Part shown: positions 45,743 through 54,996 of the stretch, in pieces | Layout: each line of letters opens with the position of its first letter | How positions within the stretch are numbered: position 1 is the stretch's first letter | Origin: Crocinitomicaceae bacterium | Lineage (GTDB): Bacteria; Bacteroidota; Bacteroidia; Flavobacteriales_D; Crocinitomicaceae | NCBI GenBank assembly: GCA_028689775.1 | Contig: JAQVCM010000019.1 | Location: 1-64,000 of the forward strand | Length of the DNA: 64,000 nucleotides | Direction: 5' to 3' | The notes under the pieces: model-generated | What the model saw: the letters and a program-made list of their open reading frames with translations, nothing else | Database searches by the model: none | What the model was told of the DNA's origin: nothing | Position numbers and translations under genes: made by a program

Positions 45743-46921
45743 ATGAACTTTAAAAATGCATCAATCAGTTTAGCTTTCGGGATATTTCTCGCGTTTTCAG
45801 CGTTCAGTCAAACGAGTGATTTGAATTTAGGAGAAAATAAACTTGAAAATGCTACTTTCTCGCTGACTTATTTTAAGTTGAAAATGGATTCTCTAAAAAC
45901 TGGGAAAATTAAGAAAGTAAATATTTTACAAATTGGCGATTCTCATATCCAGCCAGATAACTTTTCAGGTGAAACCAGACGGCAACTTCAAAAACAGTAT
46001 GGAAATGGAGGAAGAGGCTTGATTTTTCCCTACAATTTAGCCAAAACGAATGGACCAAAAGATTATACCGCATCTTCGAACACGACTTGGACGGACAGCT
46101 GGATTACGCATTTCAATCAGAAGTTTAAAATTGGTTTTCCGGGAATTGGAATGCAAAGCGAATTGAATGCTGGAACAATCGATTTCAACATGAGCAAAGA
46201 TTCCATTAAAAGTCCTTTTATCAAGGCATTTGTGGTTTATTCAATGGAACCAAGCTCAAACGGAAGCATTACGTTAAACAAGCAGGTTACCAAGAAAAAT
46301 AACGGACTTTTATTTGATACGATTTGCATTGAGCTAAAGAAAGAACAGACCAATTTGAAAGTTGAATTCAAAGACACCAAATTGACTTTTCATGCTGTTT
46401 ATTTTGAAAATGAAAATCCAGGAGTGGTTTATAGTTCAGTCGGAGTTGCCGGAGCGAAGTACACGAATTTTCTCTCGAATGAATTCTTTGCTAAACAATT
46501 ACCGATTTTCAGTTCGGATTTAATCATCATTTCCATGGGAACCAATGAAGCGTATGATTCGAGATACGATTCTCTTTCTTTCCAAATTGTTGTCGATTCG
46601 ATGTTAACCACGATTCATAAAGTGAATCCCAATGCATCGATTCTTTTGACTTTGCCATCTGAAAACTACCGCGTTAAATCTGGTCAACCTACCGAAAATC
46701 TGAACACGGAAAGTGTTTCAAGAATCTTGCGCGCTCAAGCAATCAAACACCATTGTGCAATTTGGGATTTATATGCCGTGATGGGAGGCAAAGGAAGTAT
46801 GCTCAAATGGCGAACTGCTGGATTGGTGAATAAAGACCACATTCATTACTTGAGAAAAGGCTATAACTTACAAGGTCAGTTGCTTTCGGATGCTTTGATT
46901 CAGTTTTTAGAAGTTCGATAA
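45743..46921 (+). CDS. Exported SGNH/GDSL-family hydrolase or acyltransferase
   Basis: The 392-residue protein has a signal peptide ending FSAFSQ (about residue 23) and an SGNH domain: ILQIGDSHIQPDNFSG with Ser67, the block III GTNEAYDSRYDS and block V DHIHYLRKGY near the end with Asp and His. An additional beta domain sits between GDS and GTNE (about residues 110-230), as in peptidoglycan O-acetyltransferase-like proteins. As third gene of the cassette it may be the periplasmic transferase or an esterase that removes the modification. Confidence 0.85.
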   Translation: MNFKNASISLAFGIFLAFSAFSQTSDLNLGENKLENATFSLTYFKLKMDSLKTGKIKKVNILQIGDSHIQPDNFSGETRRQLQKQYGNGGRGLIFPYNLAKTNGPKDYTASSNTTWTDSWITHFNQKFKIGFPGIGMQSELNAGTIDFNMSKDSIKSPFIKAFVVYSMEPSSNGSITLNKQVTKKNNGLLFDTICIELKKEQTNLKVEFKDTKLTFHAVYFENENPGVVYSSVGVAGAKYTNFLSNEFFAKQLPIFSSDLIIISMGTNEAYDSRYDSLSFQIVVDSMLTTIHKVNPNASILLTLPSENYRVKSGQPTENLNTESVSRILRAQAIKHHCAIWDLYAVMGGKGSMLKWRTAGLVNKDHIHYLRKGYNLQGQLLSDALIQFLEVR

Positions 46922-47029
46922 CTGAAAATTTAGATAGCTTATTTACGTTATTTTTAACGGAAAATGAATCGCATTTGTTATTCTCAGGAAGAAGAATTTT
47001 GGATATCAAAAAAATCTAAATTATTGCTT

Positions 47030-47037
47030 TATCTTTG
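47030..47037 (+). promoter_or_regulatory. Putative -7 box of the dapF promoter
   Basis: TATCTTTG fits TAnnTTTG and lies 20 bases before the dapF ATG at 47058. It follows a gap of over 100 bases after the SGNH gene, so a new transcript may start here. Confidence 0.45.
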
Positions 47038-47057
47038 TATCTCAATTGTAACTTAGA

Positions 47058-47837
47058 ATGCACATTCAATTCCACAAATATCAAGGCACAGGAAATGATT
47101 TTATCATGTTGGATAATCGTGACAAGCGATACGATTCGCTGTCAATCCAGCAAATTCAATGGCTTTGCGACCGAAGATTTGGAATTGGAGCGGACGGATT
47201 GATCAAGATTAATAGCCATTCATTGTATCCGTTCGAAGTGGATTACAGCAATTCTGACGGATCAAAAAGTTTTTGTGGAAATGGAGCTCGTTGTGCAGTT
47301 GAGTTCGCAAGTACGCTCGGAATTAATTGCGATCACGTCACTTTTTTAGCAATTGACGGCGAACATCAAGCGCAAAAGAAATTAAACGTGATTTCGATCC
47401 AAATGCTGAACGTTTTGAAGGTTAAATCCAAAAATTCTGATTTCGAAGTTCACACAGGTTCTCCGCATTACATTCGTTTTGTAGAAGATTTGAGTCAAGA
47501 AAATATCGTTGAATTTGGAAAATCAATCCGTTATTCGAATGAATATACGAACGAAGGAATTAATGTGAATTTGGTGAAACAAGCTGGTAATCAGTTGGAA
47601 ATTGCAACGTATGAACGCGGAGTAGAAGATGAAACATTATCTTGCGGAACGGGCGTAACTGCGGCTGCAATTGCAAGTGCTTACCACAATGAGCAAGCTG
47701 GACAAAGACATTTCGATATTCAGACCAAAGGAGGTTTGTTGCAAGTAGATTTTGATTTTGAATCACCAATGAACTTCACTAATATTTGGTTGACAGGTCC
47801 AGCAGAATTTACGTTTAAAGGAGAACTAGATGTTTAG
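47058..47837 (+). CDS. dapF: Diaminopimelate epimerase
   Basis: DapF converts LL- to meso-diaminopimelate for lysine and peptidoglycan synthesis. Both catalytic cysteines are present: Cys73 in SDGSKSFCGNGARC and Cys196 in DETLSCGTGVTAAA. The opening FHKYQGTGNDFIMLDNRD and the 259-residue length are those of the family. The stop lies inside the start of the next gene (8-base overlap), so dapF heads a tightly packed run that ends with mltG, another cell-wall gene. Confidence 0.96.
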   Translation: MHIQFHKYQGTGNDFIMLDNRDKRYDSLSIQQIQWLCDRRFGIGADGLIKINSHSLYPFEVDYSNSDGSKSFCGNGARCAVEFASTLGINCDHVTFLAIDGEHQAQKKLNVISIQMLNVLKVKSKNSDFEVHTGSPHYIRFVEDLSQENIVEFGKSIRYSNEYTNEGINVNLVKQAGNQLEIATYERGVEDETLSCGTGVTAAAIASAYHNEQAGQRHFDIQTKGGLLQVDFDFESPMNFTNIWLTGPAEFTFKGELDV

Positions 47838-48339
47838 TTTTAAAGTTGATTCTTGGCACTCTTTTGAGCATCAAGAATACCAAAAAGGAGTTTTTTTATG
47901 GGTAATTCACGCAGATAAGATTCCACCACATATTGGGATTTCCAAAGATGGAGTTTACTTTAGTTTAAAAGTTTCTGGCAAAGATGAATCTGTTTCAATT
48001 AATTCTTTAGTTAATTTGATTAGCTTCAAGCAAATTCCAACTTTAGCTATTCAAATTTTTGATAATGAATTGAATGTTGATGATATAATAGAAGTTTTTT
48101 CAAATTTTAGTTATGCAGAATCGAATGTGTCAACGTGTTTAACGCCGATTTCAAAATTGTATTTTCCCAATGAGAAGGATTTTATTTTATCAGAATTATT
48201 GCAGGAATTTCAAGAAAAATATTTGCTGGGAAATGTGTATGGTTTGAATTTAAAAACTGACTTTAAAGGAATACCTTTTTACGGAAGATCAGAAATAACG
48301 AATAGATTAATAGATTTAGAAGATGTTAAGAGGAGATAA
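47830..48339 (+). CDS. Hypothetical protein between dapF and a GNAT gene
   Basis: The 169 residues have no signal peptide, membrane helix or known catalytic motif. The N-terminal half is beta-rich (SFKVDSWHSFEHQEYQKGVFLWVIHADKIPPHIGIS, then DGVYFSLKVSG), and the C-terminal half holds helices and KTDFKGIPFYGRSEITNRL. I do not recognise a family. It overlaps dapF by 8 bases and the GNAT gene by 17 bases, so translational coupling supports that it is real. Its genomic partners suggest a cell-wall or amino-acid link but nothing more. Confidence 0.72.
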   Translation: MFSFKVDSWHSFEHQEYQKGVFLWVIHADKIPPHIGISKDGVYFSLKVSGKDESVSINSLVNLISFKQIPTLAIQIFDNELNVDDIIEVFSNFSYAESNVSTCLTPISKLYFPNEKDFILSELLQEFQEKYLLGNVYGLNLKTDFKGIPFYGRSEITNRLIDLEDVKRR

Positions 48340-48847
48340 TTTATACCTTAGAGCCATTGAACCTGAGGATGCTACTCGCATCATGGTTTGGGAAAACAAT
48401 TCCGATAATTGGCGTGTCAGCGGAACCGAATGTCCATACTCTTTGCATACCATTTTGGATTACATTCACAGCATCCACAATTTCAGGCAATCTGGGGAAT
48501 TGAGAATGATCATTTGTAATAAACAAACAGATGAACCAATTGGAACCTTGGATTTATTTGAAGCTAATTTCAAACACGGTCGAGCGGGAATTGGTATTCT
48601 CATTGGAGAAAAGGAGAACAGAGGTAAAGGATACGCCAAAGAAAGTTTGATGATTTTAATTCGATATGCAACGAAAGTTTTAGGTTTTCATAATTTATTT
48701 GCCAATGTATTGATTGATAATGAAGCAAGTGTAAATTTATTTGAGAGTATTGGATTTGAGTTAGTTGGGGTTCGAAAAGAATGGTTTTTCGACAACGGAA
48801 AATGGATAGATGAAAAAATATATCAGTTATGTTTAAAAAAGGATTAA
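48323..48847 (+). CDS. GNAT family N-acetyltransferase (RimJ/RimL-like)
   Basis: A 174-residue acetyltransferase of the RimJ/RimL/SpeG branch: LYLRAIEPEDATRIMVWENN at the start, the acetyl-CoA loop GIGILIGEKENRGKGYAKESL and LFANVLIDNEASVNLFESIGFELVG. These are all GNAT hallmarks. The substrate might be a protein N-terminus, a polyamine or a small amine. It overlaps genes on both sides (17 and 19 bases). Confidence 0.88.
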   Translation: MLRGDNLYLRAIEPEDATRIMVWENNSDNWRVSGTECPYSLHTILDYIHSIHNFRQSGELRMIICNKQTDEPIGTLDLFEANFKHGRAGIGILIGEKENRGKGYAKESLMILIRYATKVLGFHNLFANVLIDNEASVNLFESIGFELVGVRKEWFFDNGKWIDEKIYQLCLKKD

Positions 48848-49896
48848 TTGTCGTTGTCATTTTAGCACTTGTAGGATTGATTTTCGCATGGCCTAAAATT
48901 TCGCTGTATTTAGCGAGTATTAAAAAAACTTCGAATTCGCAAACGGCTGAATTCTACTTCGATGCATCAAAAGGTCTCGACGGTTTGGCGCAGCAATTGA
49001 AGGAGCAGAAAATCATTAGCGACAAAGATGCGTTGCTGAAAGTCGGTGAATATAAAAAACTGAACGCCGAGAAATTAGCTTCTGGAAAATATTTAATTGC
49101 AAAAGGAACAGAATACAAAACGCTTTTAAACGGATTTACCAAAAATTCAAACGGCAATGGAAATGCTGAAGTAGAAGTAGAGGTAACTTTTAACAATTGT
49201 CGGGACGTAAATCAGTTAGCTGGAAAAGTTGGGAAGAACTTGATGGCAGATAGTGCAACAATTGCCACACTTTTAAATGATCCAATCACCTTACAGCGAT
49301 TTGGTTTTACCGCTGAGCAATTGCCTGCTTTGTTCTTGCCGAACACCTACAAAATGTTTTGGGACACCGATCCAGAAGCATTCTTAGTTCGCATGGCGGA
49401 TGAATTTAAAGCATTTTGGACGCCAGAACGAAAAGAGAAATTAGCCAAAATTGGATTAAAAACTCCTTCTGAAGCCGTAACCTTGGCGAGTATCGTTTAC
49501 TCCGAACAATCCAAAAATGCCGAAGAATGGCCAATCATCGCCGGATTGTACTTGAATCGAATCAACCAAGGAATTCGTTTGCAGTCCGACCCAACCTTCA
49601 AATTCTGTTGGGGCGACGAACTCAAAGGCGTTCAACGCTTGACGTACAAACACCGCGAAATTCAATGTCCGTACAATACGTATTACAATGACGGTTTACC
49701 GCCAGGACCAATTTGCATTCCGCCAGCAGCTGTGGTAGACGCAGTTTTGAATCGAGATGACAACAAATACATTTTTATGTGTGCAAAACCGGATTATACG
49801 GGAAGACATAATTTTACCGTTGGTTATCCAGAACATGCGGCGAATGCTTTGAAATTTCAGAGGTGGTTGACGATTGAACAGCAAAAGAATCCTTAA
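48829..49896 (+). CDS. mltG: Endolytic murein transglycosylase MltG
   Basis: MltG cuts nascent glycan strands at the inner membrane and helps set strand length. The 355 residues show one N-terminal membrane helix (LIVVVILALVGLIFAW), a LysM-like region and the YceG catalytic domain: TLASIVYSEQSKNAEEWPIIAGLYLNRI with the conserved Glu in the SEQ segment, RLQSDPTFKF, YNTYYNDGLPPGPICIPP and FTVGYPEHAAN. The family's ASIVEKE is ASIVYSEQ here. It overlaps the GNAT gene start to end. Confidence 0.93.
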   Translation: MFKKGLIVVVILALVGLIFAWPKISLYLASIKKTSNSQTAEFYFDASKGLDGLAQQLKEQKIISDKDALLKVGEYKKLNAEKLASGKYLIAKGTEYKTLLNGFTKNSNGNGNAEVEVEVTFNNCRDVNQLAGKVGKNLMADSATIATLLNDPITLQRFGFTAEQLPALFLPNTYKMFWDTDPEAFLVRMADEFKAFWTPERKEKLAKIGLKTPSEAVTLASIVYSEQSKNAEEWPIIAGLYLNRINQGIRLQSDPTFKFCWGDELKGVQRLTYKHREIQCPYNTYYNDGLPPGPICIPPAAVVDAVLNRDDNKYIFMCAKPDYTGRHNFTVGYPEHAANALKFQRWLTIEQQKNP

Positions 49897-49912
49897 AAAG
49901 CGAACAACAGAT

Positions 49913-52399
49913 ATGATTAAAACGCTCTTATTTCTTTCGATGATGACAACTTTCGCGGTATTTTCTCAGCAATACTCGATGGAATGGCAACTTTTCCATC
50001 CAATCAAAAAAACATGGTTAAATGCAGGAACGCACAACTCCGTGCAACAACTCCTCATCGAATCTGGTGAATTGCCAGATCCATTTGTAGAAGAAAACGA
50101 AGCTTTATTCCAATGGATTGAAAAATACGATTGGGAATTCAATGCTAATTTCAAAATCTCTGCGGAGCAATTTCAAAATGAGTTTTTAGAAATTGATTTT
50201 CCAGGAATTGACACCTATGCAAGTGTGTATATAAATGGAAAACTAATTTTCAAAGCAGAAAATGCTTTTCATCCGTATCGTTATCAAATTAAAGAATTAG
50301 TTCAAGTTGGCGATAATAATTTAAGAGTTGTTTTTACGTCGCCAGTCAATTACCACCGACAAGCGTTTAAGGATCGCGGAACAAAATTACCAGCACCGAA
50401 TGACGTGGGCGAAATAGCAGTTTCCTCGATGTCGCGCAAAGCGCAATATCAATTTGGTTGGGATTGGGCGCCGAGAATCAATACCATTGGATTTTTAAAA
50501 CCGGTGCAGATTCATGCGTATAATCACAACCGTGTTTTATTGGCGAAAGTAGATACCAAATCCATTGAGGACAAAGAAGCCAATGTTCGCTTGGCGATTC
50601 AGTTTGCGGTTCAGCAGAATGGAAAGGTAAACGTCAAAAGTGAATTGTTTGGTGAGTTTAAAAATGTGGAAATCAAAAATGGTCAACTTGAAATTCCTGC
50701 TGTTTTGAAAAATCCAAAACTTTGGTGGCCACGAGGATATGGTGAACAGAATTTGTATTCTGATAACTGGATAATAGCAACAGAATCAGGAATGATCATC
50801 GCTAAAACATCCGTTCGATTTGGAATTAAAACCAGCAAAGTCATTCAGGAAGAAGATCAATGGGGAACGAGTTTCTCTTTTGAAATCAATGGTATTCCCA
50901 TTTTCTGTAAAGGAGCGAATTACATTCCGCAAGATGTTTTCACCAATCGCATTACCGATTCATCTATTGTAGAAATGGTAGAACAAATGCGGATTTCGAA
51001 TTTTAACATGGTTCGCGTTTGGGGCGGTGGATTTTATCAGGAAGAGGCTTTGTATAATGCCTGCGACGAAGCTGGAATTATGGTTTGGCAAGATTTGATG
51101 TTCGCTTGCGCCATGTATCCAGGTGATGAACAATTTTTGAAAAATGTTGAAAACGAATTGAATTATCAGATTCCACGAATTTCAGCTCATCCTTCCGTGG
51201 TTTTGTTCAACGGAAACAATGAAGTGGAAGTGGCCTGGAAATATTGGGGTTTTCAACTCAAATATTTGATTGGACCCAAAATGCAAAAGGAAATGGAGAA
51301 GGATTATCACCGACTTTTCAAAGAATTAGCGCCAGAAATGGTTAATCATTGGACTTCCATTCCGTACATGCACACTTCTCCGCTTAGTCATTGGGGTAAA
51401 GACGAATTTTACCGTCACGGAACACAACATTATTGGGGCGTTTGGCACGGAAGTGATCCCATCGAAGATTTTGGTGTTAAATCAGGACGATTTAATGCGG
51501 AATACGGTTTTCAATCTTTTCCAGAATATGCTACCTTGCTGAAATTCAGTAGTAAAAAGGATTGGAGTTTGACCTCATCGGTGATGAAAAATCATCAGAA
51601 AAGTTACGTAGGTAATGGCATGATTCAAAAGCAATCCGATCGCTTGTACGGAAAAAGCAAAGACTTTGAAGATTTTGTTTACTTATCTCAATTGACACAA
51701 TCCAAAGCAGTTAGCATTGCCATTTCTAGTCACCGCTTGGATTATCCACGCGTGATGGGAACTTTGTTCTGGCAACTAAACGATTGCTGGCCGGCTCCAA
51801 GTTGGTCGTCGATTGACTATTATGGAAACTGGAAAGCGTTGCAATACCAAGTCAAAGACGATTACGAGGACGTGGCAGTTTTGGCGAAAACGGAAACCAT
51901 TGGGAATGAAATTTACTTTTTGAAATCAGATCAGCCCGAAAGTTTTGAAACCGTTTTAGCGTATGACATTTACAATTTATACGGAAAGAAAATCTTTTCC
52001 AAAACGGAAAACATTTACATTCACGGCAATTGGCAGCAAGAGATTTGCGATGAATGTCGCACAGAAGAATTCATGTCACAGAATTACGTGATTCAATTCA
52101 AATGGACAAATGCAAAAGGAGTGGAGCTTTCCCGAAGTTTTACGCACTTGCCGAAGGAACGAGTAGCTGCTTCAAGAACTGATGTTCAACTGACTTTGGC
52201 AGAAATCAATCCAATTGAAAAAACAGGAGTGCTTGTAGTTAAAAGCAAGGCGTCGCTAATTGATTTTTGGGTTTACTCATCCAAGTTAGGCGTTCGATTT
52301 GACCGCAACTTTGTTCAACTTTTACCTGGCGAACACCGAATTCAGGTTTCATTTGACGAAATTCCTTTGTTGAGCGATTTTGATTTTAAGAATCGATAA
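49913..52399 (+). CDS. Beta-mannosidase, glycoside hydrolase family 2
   Basis: I start at the ATG at 49913 (828 residues), which gives the signal peptide MIKTLLFLSMMTTFAVFSQ. The frame is open 39 bases further up to a TTG inside mltG. The GH2 order is present: sugar-binding domain with FNANFKISAEQF and ASVYINGKLIF, immunoglobulin-like domain, and a TIM barrel with FNMVRVWGGGFYQEEALYNACDEAGIMVWQDLMFAC, NGNNEVEVAWKYWG (acid/base Glu) and GRFNAEYGFQSFPEY (nucleophile Glu). It would remove terminal beta-mannose from glycans in the periplasm. No other carbohydrate-utilisation genes lie beside it. Confidence 0.92.
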   Translation: MIKTLLFLSMMTTFAVFSQQYSMEWQLFHPIKKTWLNAGTHNSVQQLLIESGELPDPFVEENEALFQWIEKYDWEFNANFKISAEQFQNEFLEIDFPGIDTYASVYINGKLIFKAENAFHPYRYQIKELVQVGDNNLRVVFTSPVNYHRQAFKDRGTKLPAPNDVGEIAVSSMSRKAQYQFGWDWAPRINTIGFLKPVQIHAYNHNRVLLAKVDTKSIEDKEANVRLAIQFAVQQNGKVNVKSELFGEFKNVEIKNGQLEIPAVLKNPKLWWPRGYGEQNLYSDNWIIATESGMIIAKTSVRFGIKTSKVIQEEDQWGTSFSFEINGIPIFCKGANYIPQDVFTNRITDSSIVEMVEQMRISNFNMVRVWGGGFYQEEALYNACDEAGIMVWQDLMFACAMYPGDEQFLKNVENELNYQIPRISAHPSVVLFNGNNEVEVAWKYWGFQLKYLIGPKMQKEMEKDYHRLFKELAPEMVNHWTSIPYMHTSPLSHWGKDEFYRHGTQHYWGVWHGSDPIEDFGVKSGRFNAEYGFQSFPEYATLLKFSSKKDWSLTSSVMKNHQKSYVGNGMIQKQSDRLYGKSKDFEDFVYLSQLTQSKAVSIAISSHRLDYPRVMGTLFWQLNDCWPAPSWSSIDYYGNWKALQYQVKDDYEDVAVLAKTETIGNEIYFLKSDQPESFETVLAYDIYNLYGKKIFSKTENIYIHGNWQQEICDECRTEEFMSQNYVIQFKWTNAKGVELSRSFTHLPKERVAASRTDVQLTLAEINPIEKTGVLVVKSKASLIDFWVYSSKLGVRFDRNFVQLLPGEHRIQVSFDEIPLLSDFDFKNR

Positions 52400-52447
52400 T
52401 TCGAAGATTTTAATCACGAATTCATTTCTTAAATTCGTTTTTTAGAA

Positions 52448-52481
52448 TTCGTAGAAACGTGATGAATCACATCTCTACGAA
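52448..52481. repeat. Imperfect REP-like palindrome between convergent genes
   Basis: TTCGTAGAAACGTGAT and ATCACATCTCTACGAA pair around a short loop with a few mismatches. The GTAGA...TCTAC ends are shared with the elements at 34731-34766 and 62608-62639. It lies 48 bases after the mannosidase stop and before the stop of the minus-strand DUF2490 gene. Confidence 0.6.
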
Positions 52482-52504
52482 ATCAAAAAATATTGGTAGA
52501 AACC

Positions 52505-53233
52505 TTATTGTTTTTCCGGTTTTTTGAATTGATATGCAACATTCAAAAACAAGGTGTTTTCTCCAATTGTTTGAATGTTTATTTTTGGTAACCTGCTGAT
52601 ATACATATAACCAAATTCCATTTTTATGTTTTTGGTAGGATGATATTCCACATTTGCTCCATAGCGGTTATGATCTAAAAAATGTGCCATTTCTGTTCCT
52701 GATAAGTTCACCAAAATCTCCATAAAAGCATTCAGCTTCCAAGATTCATTGATACTATACAGTAAGCCTAATTTATTTCGAAAACGAAGAATATCATTTT
52801 GATTTCCATCAAAAATTCGATATTCCAAGGCTGATCTTCCAGACACATCTAATTTTCTTCCAAGTTGGTGTTTTAGTTCCATCGCCCCTGAGAAACGAAT
52901 TTCACTGCTTGGATTAGCATCCGCATCCGCTTGCGAAATAATCATTTTGTAATTGGAATAATAGGCAAATGGTGATATTGAAAATTTAACGCCGGGTTGA
53001 TGTTGATAATGAACCCAGTTTCGGTAGGAGAAAACCAAGTTTTTATCAAATAAATTATCATTGTTAAAACCGTTTTGTCTTCGGTGTTGAATTTCTGTAT
53101 CAACACTAAAATGTTCTTTCACAGGAATACTCAAAGTAGCTCTCATCCAACTATTCGTATGGTTTTGAGCGTGAAGATGTGTCAAGCTCAAAAATAGAAT
53201 TAGTAAAAGAATGGATGATTTTAAATTTCCCAT
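52505..53233 (-). CDS. DUF2490 family outer-membrane-like protein
   Basis: The 242-residue protein (start ATG 53233; a TTG two codons upstream is less likely) begins with a signal peptide (SSILLLILFLSLTHLHAQ). The remainder is a series of amphipathic beta strands rich in aromatics: NTDIEIQHRRQ-type segments such as VDTEIQHRRQNGF, FSYRNWVHYQHQPGVKFSISPFAYYSNY and MEFGYMYISRLP, ending in NVAYQFKK. This pattern fits DUF2490 small beta-barrels. No function is known. It lies 12 bases after the second YeeE half-gene and may be the last gene of the sulfur operon. Confidence 0.82.
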   Translation of the reverse strand: MGNLKSSILLLILFLSLTHLHAQNHTNSWMRATLSIPVKEHFSVDTEIQHRRQNGFNNDNLFDKNLVFSYRNWVHYQHQPGVKFSISPFAYYSNYKMIISQADADANPSSEIRFSGAMELKHQLGRKLDVSGRSALEYRIFDGNQNDILRFRNKLGLLYSINESWKLNAFMEILVNLSGTEMAHFLDHNRYGANVEYHPTKNIKMEFGYMYISRLPKINIQTIGENTLFLNVAYQFKKPEKQ

Positions 53234-53245
53234 GATCAATCAATT

Positions 53246-53740
53246 TTAGTGTGGCAATTTATCTCTAATTAGCCCATATACCCAAGTTCCAGCGATTGCA
53301 CTTAAAAGTGTGACAGAAATCACGGTTGCACCTGTTCCGATTTGAGCAAATAAAGGTCCTGGACAAGCGCCAGTAATTGCCCAACCTAAACCAAAAGTTA
53401 ATCCACCGTAAATTTGGCCTACACTGAATGATTTAGCTTGAATTTCAATTTTCTCGCCATAAATCGTCTTGATGTTAAATCGCTTGATGATAAAGATAGA
53501 AATCATTGCGGTAAAAACTGCACTTCCAATTACACCATACATGTGAAATGATTGCATGCGGAACATTTCTTGAATTCTAAACCAACTGATAATTTCTGCT
53601 TTTACGAAGATGATTCCGAACAAGATACCAATGATTACGTATTTTAGATGGTGAAACCATTTATGTTCTAACTTACTTTCGTTGACACACATTGCATCTA
53701 GCGAACGTTGTTCTAAATCTTTGTCTATATTTTGTGACAT
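53246..53740 (-). CDS. YeeE/YedE half-transporter (thiosulfate-type), second half
   Basis: A 164-residue membrane protein with four or five hydrophobic helices and the YeeE/YedE cysteine motif TGACPGPLFAQIGTG. Together with the gene just upstream it corresponds to the two halves of TsuA/YeeE-type transporters, whose conserved cysteines conduct thiosulfate. The two half-genes are 9 bases apart. Thiosulfate or a related sulfur species is the likely substrate because of the rhodanese and CstB-like genes in the same run. Confidence 0.88.
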   Translation of the reverse strand: MSQNIDKDLEQRSLDAMCVNESKLEHKWFHHLKYVIIGILFGIIFVKAEIISWFRIQEMFRMQSFHMYGVIGSAVFTAMISIFIIKRFNIKTIYGEKIEIQAKSFSVGQIYGGLTFGLGWAITGACPGPLFAQIGTGATVISVTLLSAIAGTWVYGLIRDKLPH

Positions 53741-53749
53741 TTTCTTAAA

Positions 53750-54313
53750 TTAAAGTGAAAGAATAAATGGCAAGATTAAATTCGCCATGATAAATCCGCC
53801 AACCATAAAACTCATGGTAGCAACCAACGATGGCCACTGTAAATTGGCTAATCCCATGATGGAATGTCCACTTGTACAACCACCGGCATATCTAGTTCCA
53901 AAACCAACTAAAAATCCTCCAACTACCATCATTAGAAAACCTTTCAAGCTGAAAAGTGTTTCCCAATTCATGATATCCGTTGGAACAAGGTTGTCATAAT
54001 TGGTAATACCGTATGTCGCTAATTCTGCAACTAATTTCGGATTTACTGCGATTGGATCTGGATTCGACAAGAGGTTCACGGTGATTACTCCTCCTAAGAA
54101 TATACCGAATACGAAAAGTAGATTCCAAATTTCTTTCTTCCATTCATATTTGAAAAAAGGAATGTTTGCGGGTAAACAAGATGCGCAAATGTGGCGCAGC
54201 GATGAACTCACTCCAAATGATTTATTACCTAAGATTAATAATGCAGGAACGGTCAAACCGATTAAAGGTCCTGCAACATACCAAGCCCAAGGCTCTTTCA
54301 AAAATTCGATCAT
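53750..54313 (-). CDS. YeeE/YedE half-transporter (thiosulfate-type), first half
   Basis: A 187-residue membrane protein with five or so helices and the signature YAGGCTSGHSIMGLANLQWPSL, where the Cys is the conserved sulfur-handling residue of the family. An extra cysteine pair, HICASCLPANIPFF, lies at about residues 41-54 and is typical of this half in Bacteroidota. It pairs with the next gene to form a whole transporter. The thioredoxin gene ends 14 bases upstream. Confidence 0.88.
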   Translation of the reverse strand: MIEFLKEPWAWYVAGPLIGLTVPALLILGNKSFGVSSSLRHICASCLPANIPFFKYEWKKEIWNLLFVFGIFLGGVITVNLLSNPDPIAVNPKLVAELATYGITNYDNLVPTDIMNWETLFSLKGFLMMVVGGFLVGFGTRYAGGCTSGHSIMGLANLQWPSLVATMSFMVGGFIMANLILPFILSL

Positions 54314-54327
54314 TAGTATATCTAAGT

Positions 54328-54621
54328 TTATTTATTTTCGTTGATTAATTTTTCTAATTCGTTCGCTGGAAAAACGCCTGACTGTCTCCACTGTGGTTTT
54401 CCATTTTTGAAGATCATCAAAGTGGGAACGCCACGAATCTGATATTGCTGTGCCACTTGTGGATTCTTGTCCACATCAATTTTAATGATGGAAGCTGAAT
54501 CGCCAACTCTCGTTTTTAAGTCGTCTAAAATTGGTCCTTGTACTTTGCATGGTCCGCACCATTCTGCAAAGAAATCCACTAAGACAGGCTTGTCTTGATT
54601 GATTATTTCCTGAAATGTCAT
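54328..54621 (-). CDS. Thioredoxin
   Basis: A 97-residue cytoplasmic thioredoxin with the WCGPCK active site (Cys22, Cys25), the buried Asp in KIDVDKN and the cis-Pro in [10 protein letters not shown]. There is no signal peptide. It probably reduces persulfides or the peroxiredoxin of the same locus, which is inference from position. The gene has 117 bases upstream of it and 14 bases downstream to the YeeE half-gene. Confidence 0.94.
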   Translation of the reverse strand: MTFQEIINQDKPVLVDFFAEWCGPCKVQGPILDDLKTRVGDSASIIKIDVDKNPQVAQQYQIRGVPTLMIFKNGKPQWRQSGVFPANELEKLINENK

Positions 54622-54738
54622 GTTGTTTTGTTTTTATGTATTTATTGTAAGGTGTATTTTGGGCAAAAAAATAGTCACCCGATTTTGTTGGATGACTTGC
54701 ACTCAATTCAGTGCCTTTGGATCCTATGTTTAGGAAGA

Positions 54739-54996
54739 TTATGACATCTTTCCTACTGCACAGCTAACATAAGATTTCGCTTTTTTTAGCACTGTATTTT
54801 TTCCTTTTTCAGGATAACCCAGTTTTGAAAGTGCTGTTACAAAAACCTCTTTTTCTTGAGATGATTCGATGGTTATCGTTTCTATTTCTTTATCGATCGC
54901 AACGTTTGCAACGCCTTCGATCTTCAATAAAGCGGTGCGGATGCTATTTACGCATCCGCCACACTTGATATTTTCTACTTCAATTTGATGTATCAT
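54739..54996 (-). CDS. Heavy-metal-associated (HMA) domain protein
   Basis: An 85-residue HMA/ferredoxin-like domain: IEVENIKCGGCVNSIRTALLKIEGVANVAID with the CxxC of the G-x-x-C motif at Cys12 and Cys15. An extra C-terminal helix carries another cysteine (KSYVSCAVGKMS). Such domains bind Cu(I) or Zn(II), and can also handle sulfane sulfur. Its start overlaps the stop of the rhodanese gene by 4 bases (ATGA), so it is translationally coupled to it. Confidence 0.88.
   Translation of the reverse strand: MIHQIEVENIKCGGCVNSIRTALLKIEGVANVAIDKEIETITIESSQEKEVFVTALSKLGYPEKGKNTVLKKAKSYVSCAVGKMS

Noticed and set aside
49874-49912. TTG start of the mannosidase frame inside mltG
   Set aside because: It adds a charged leader before the signal peptide; the ATG at 49913 gives a normal one.
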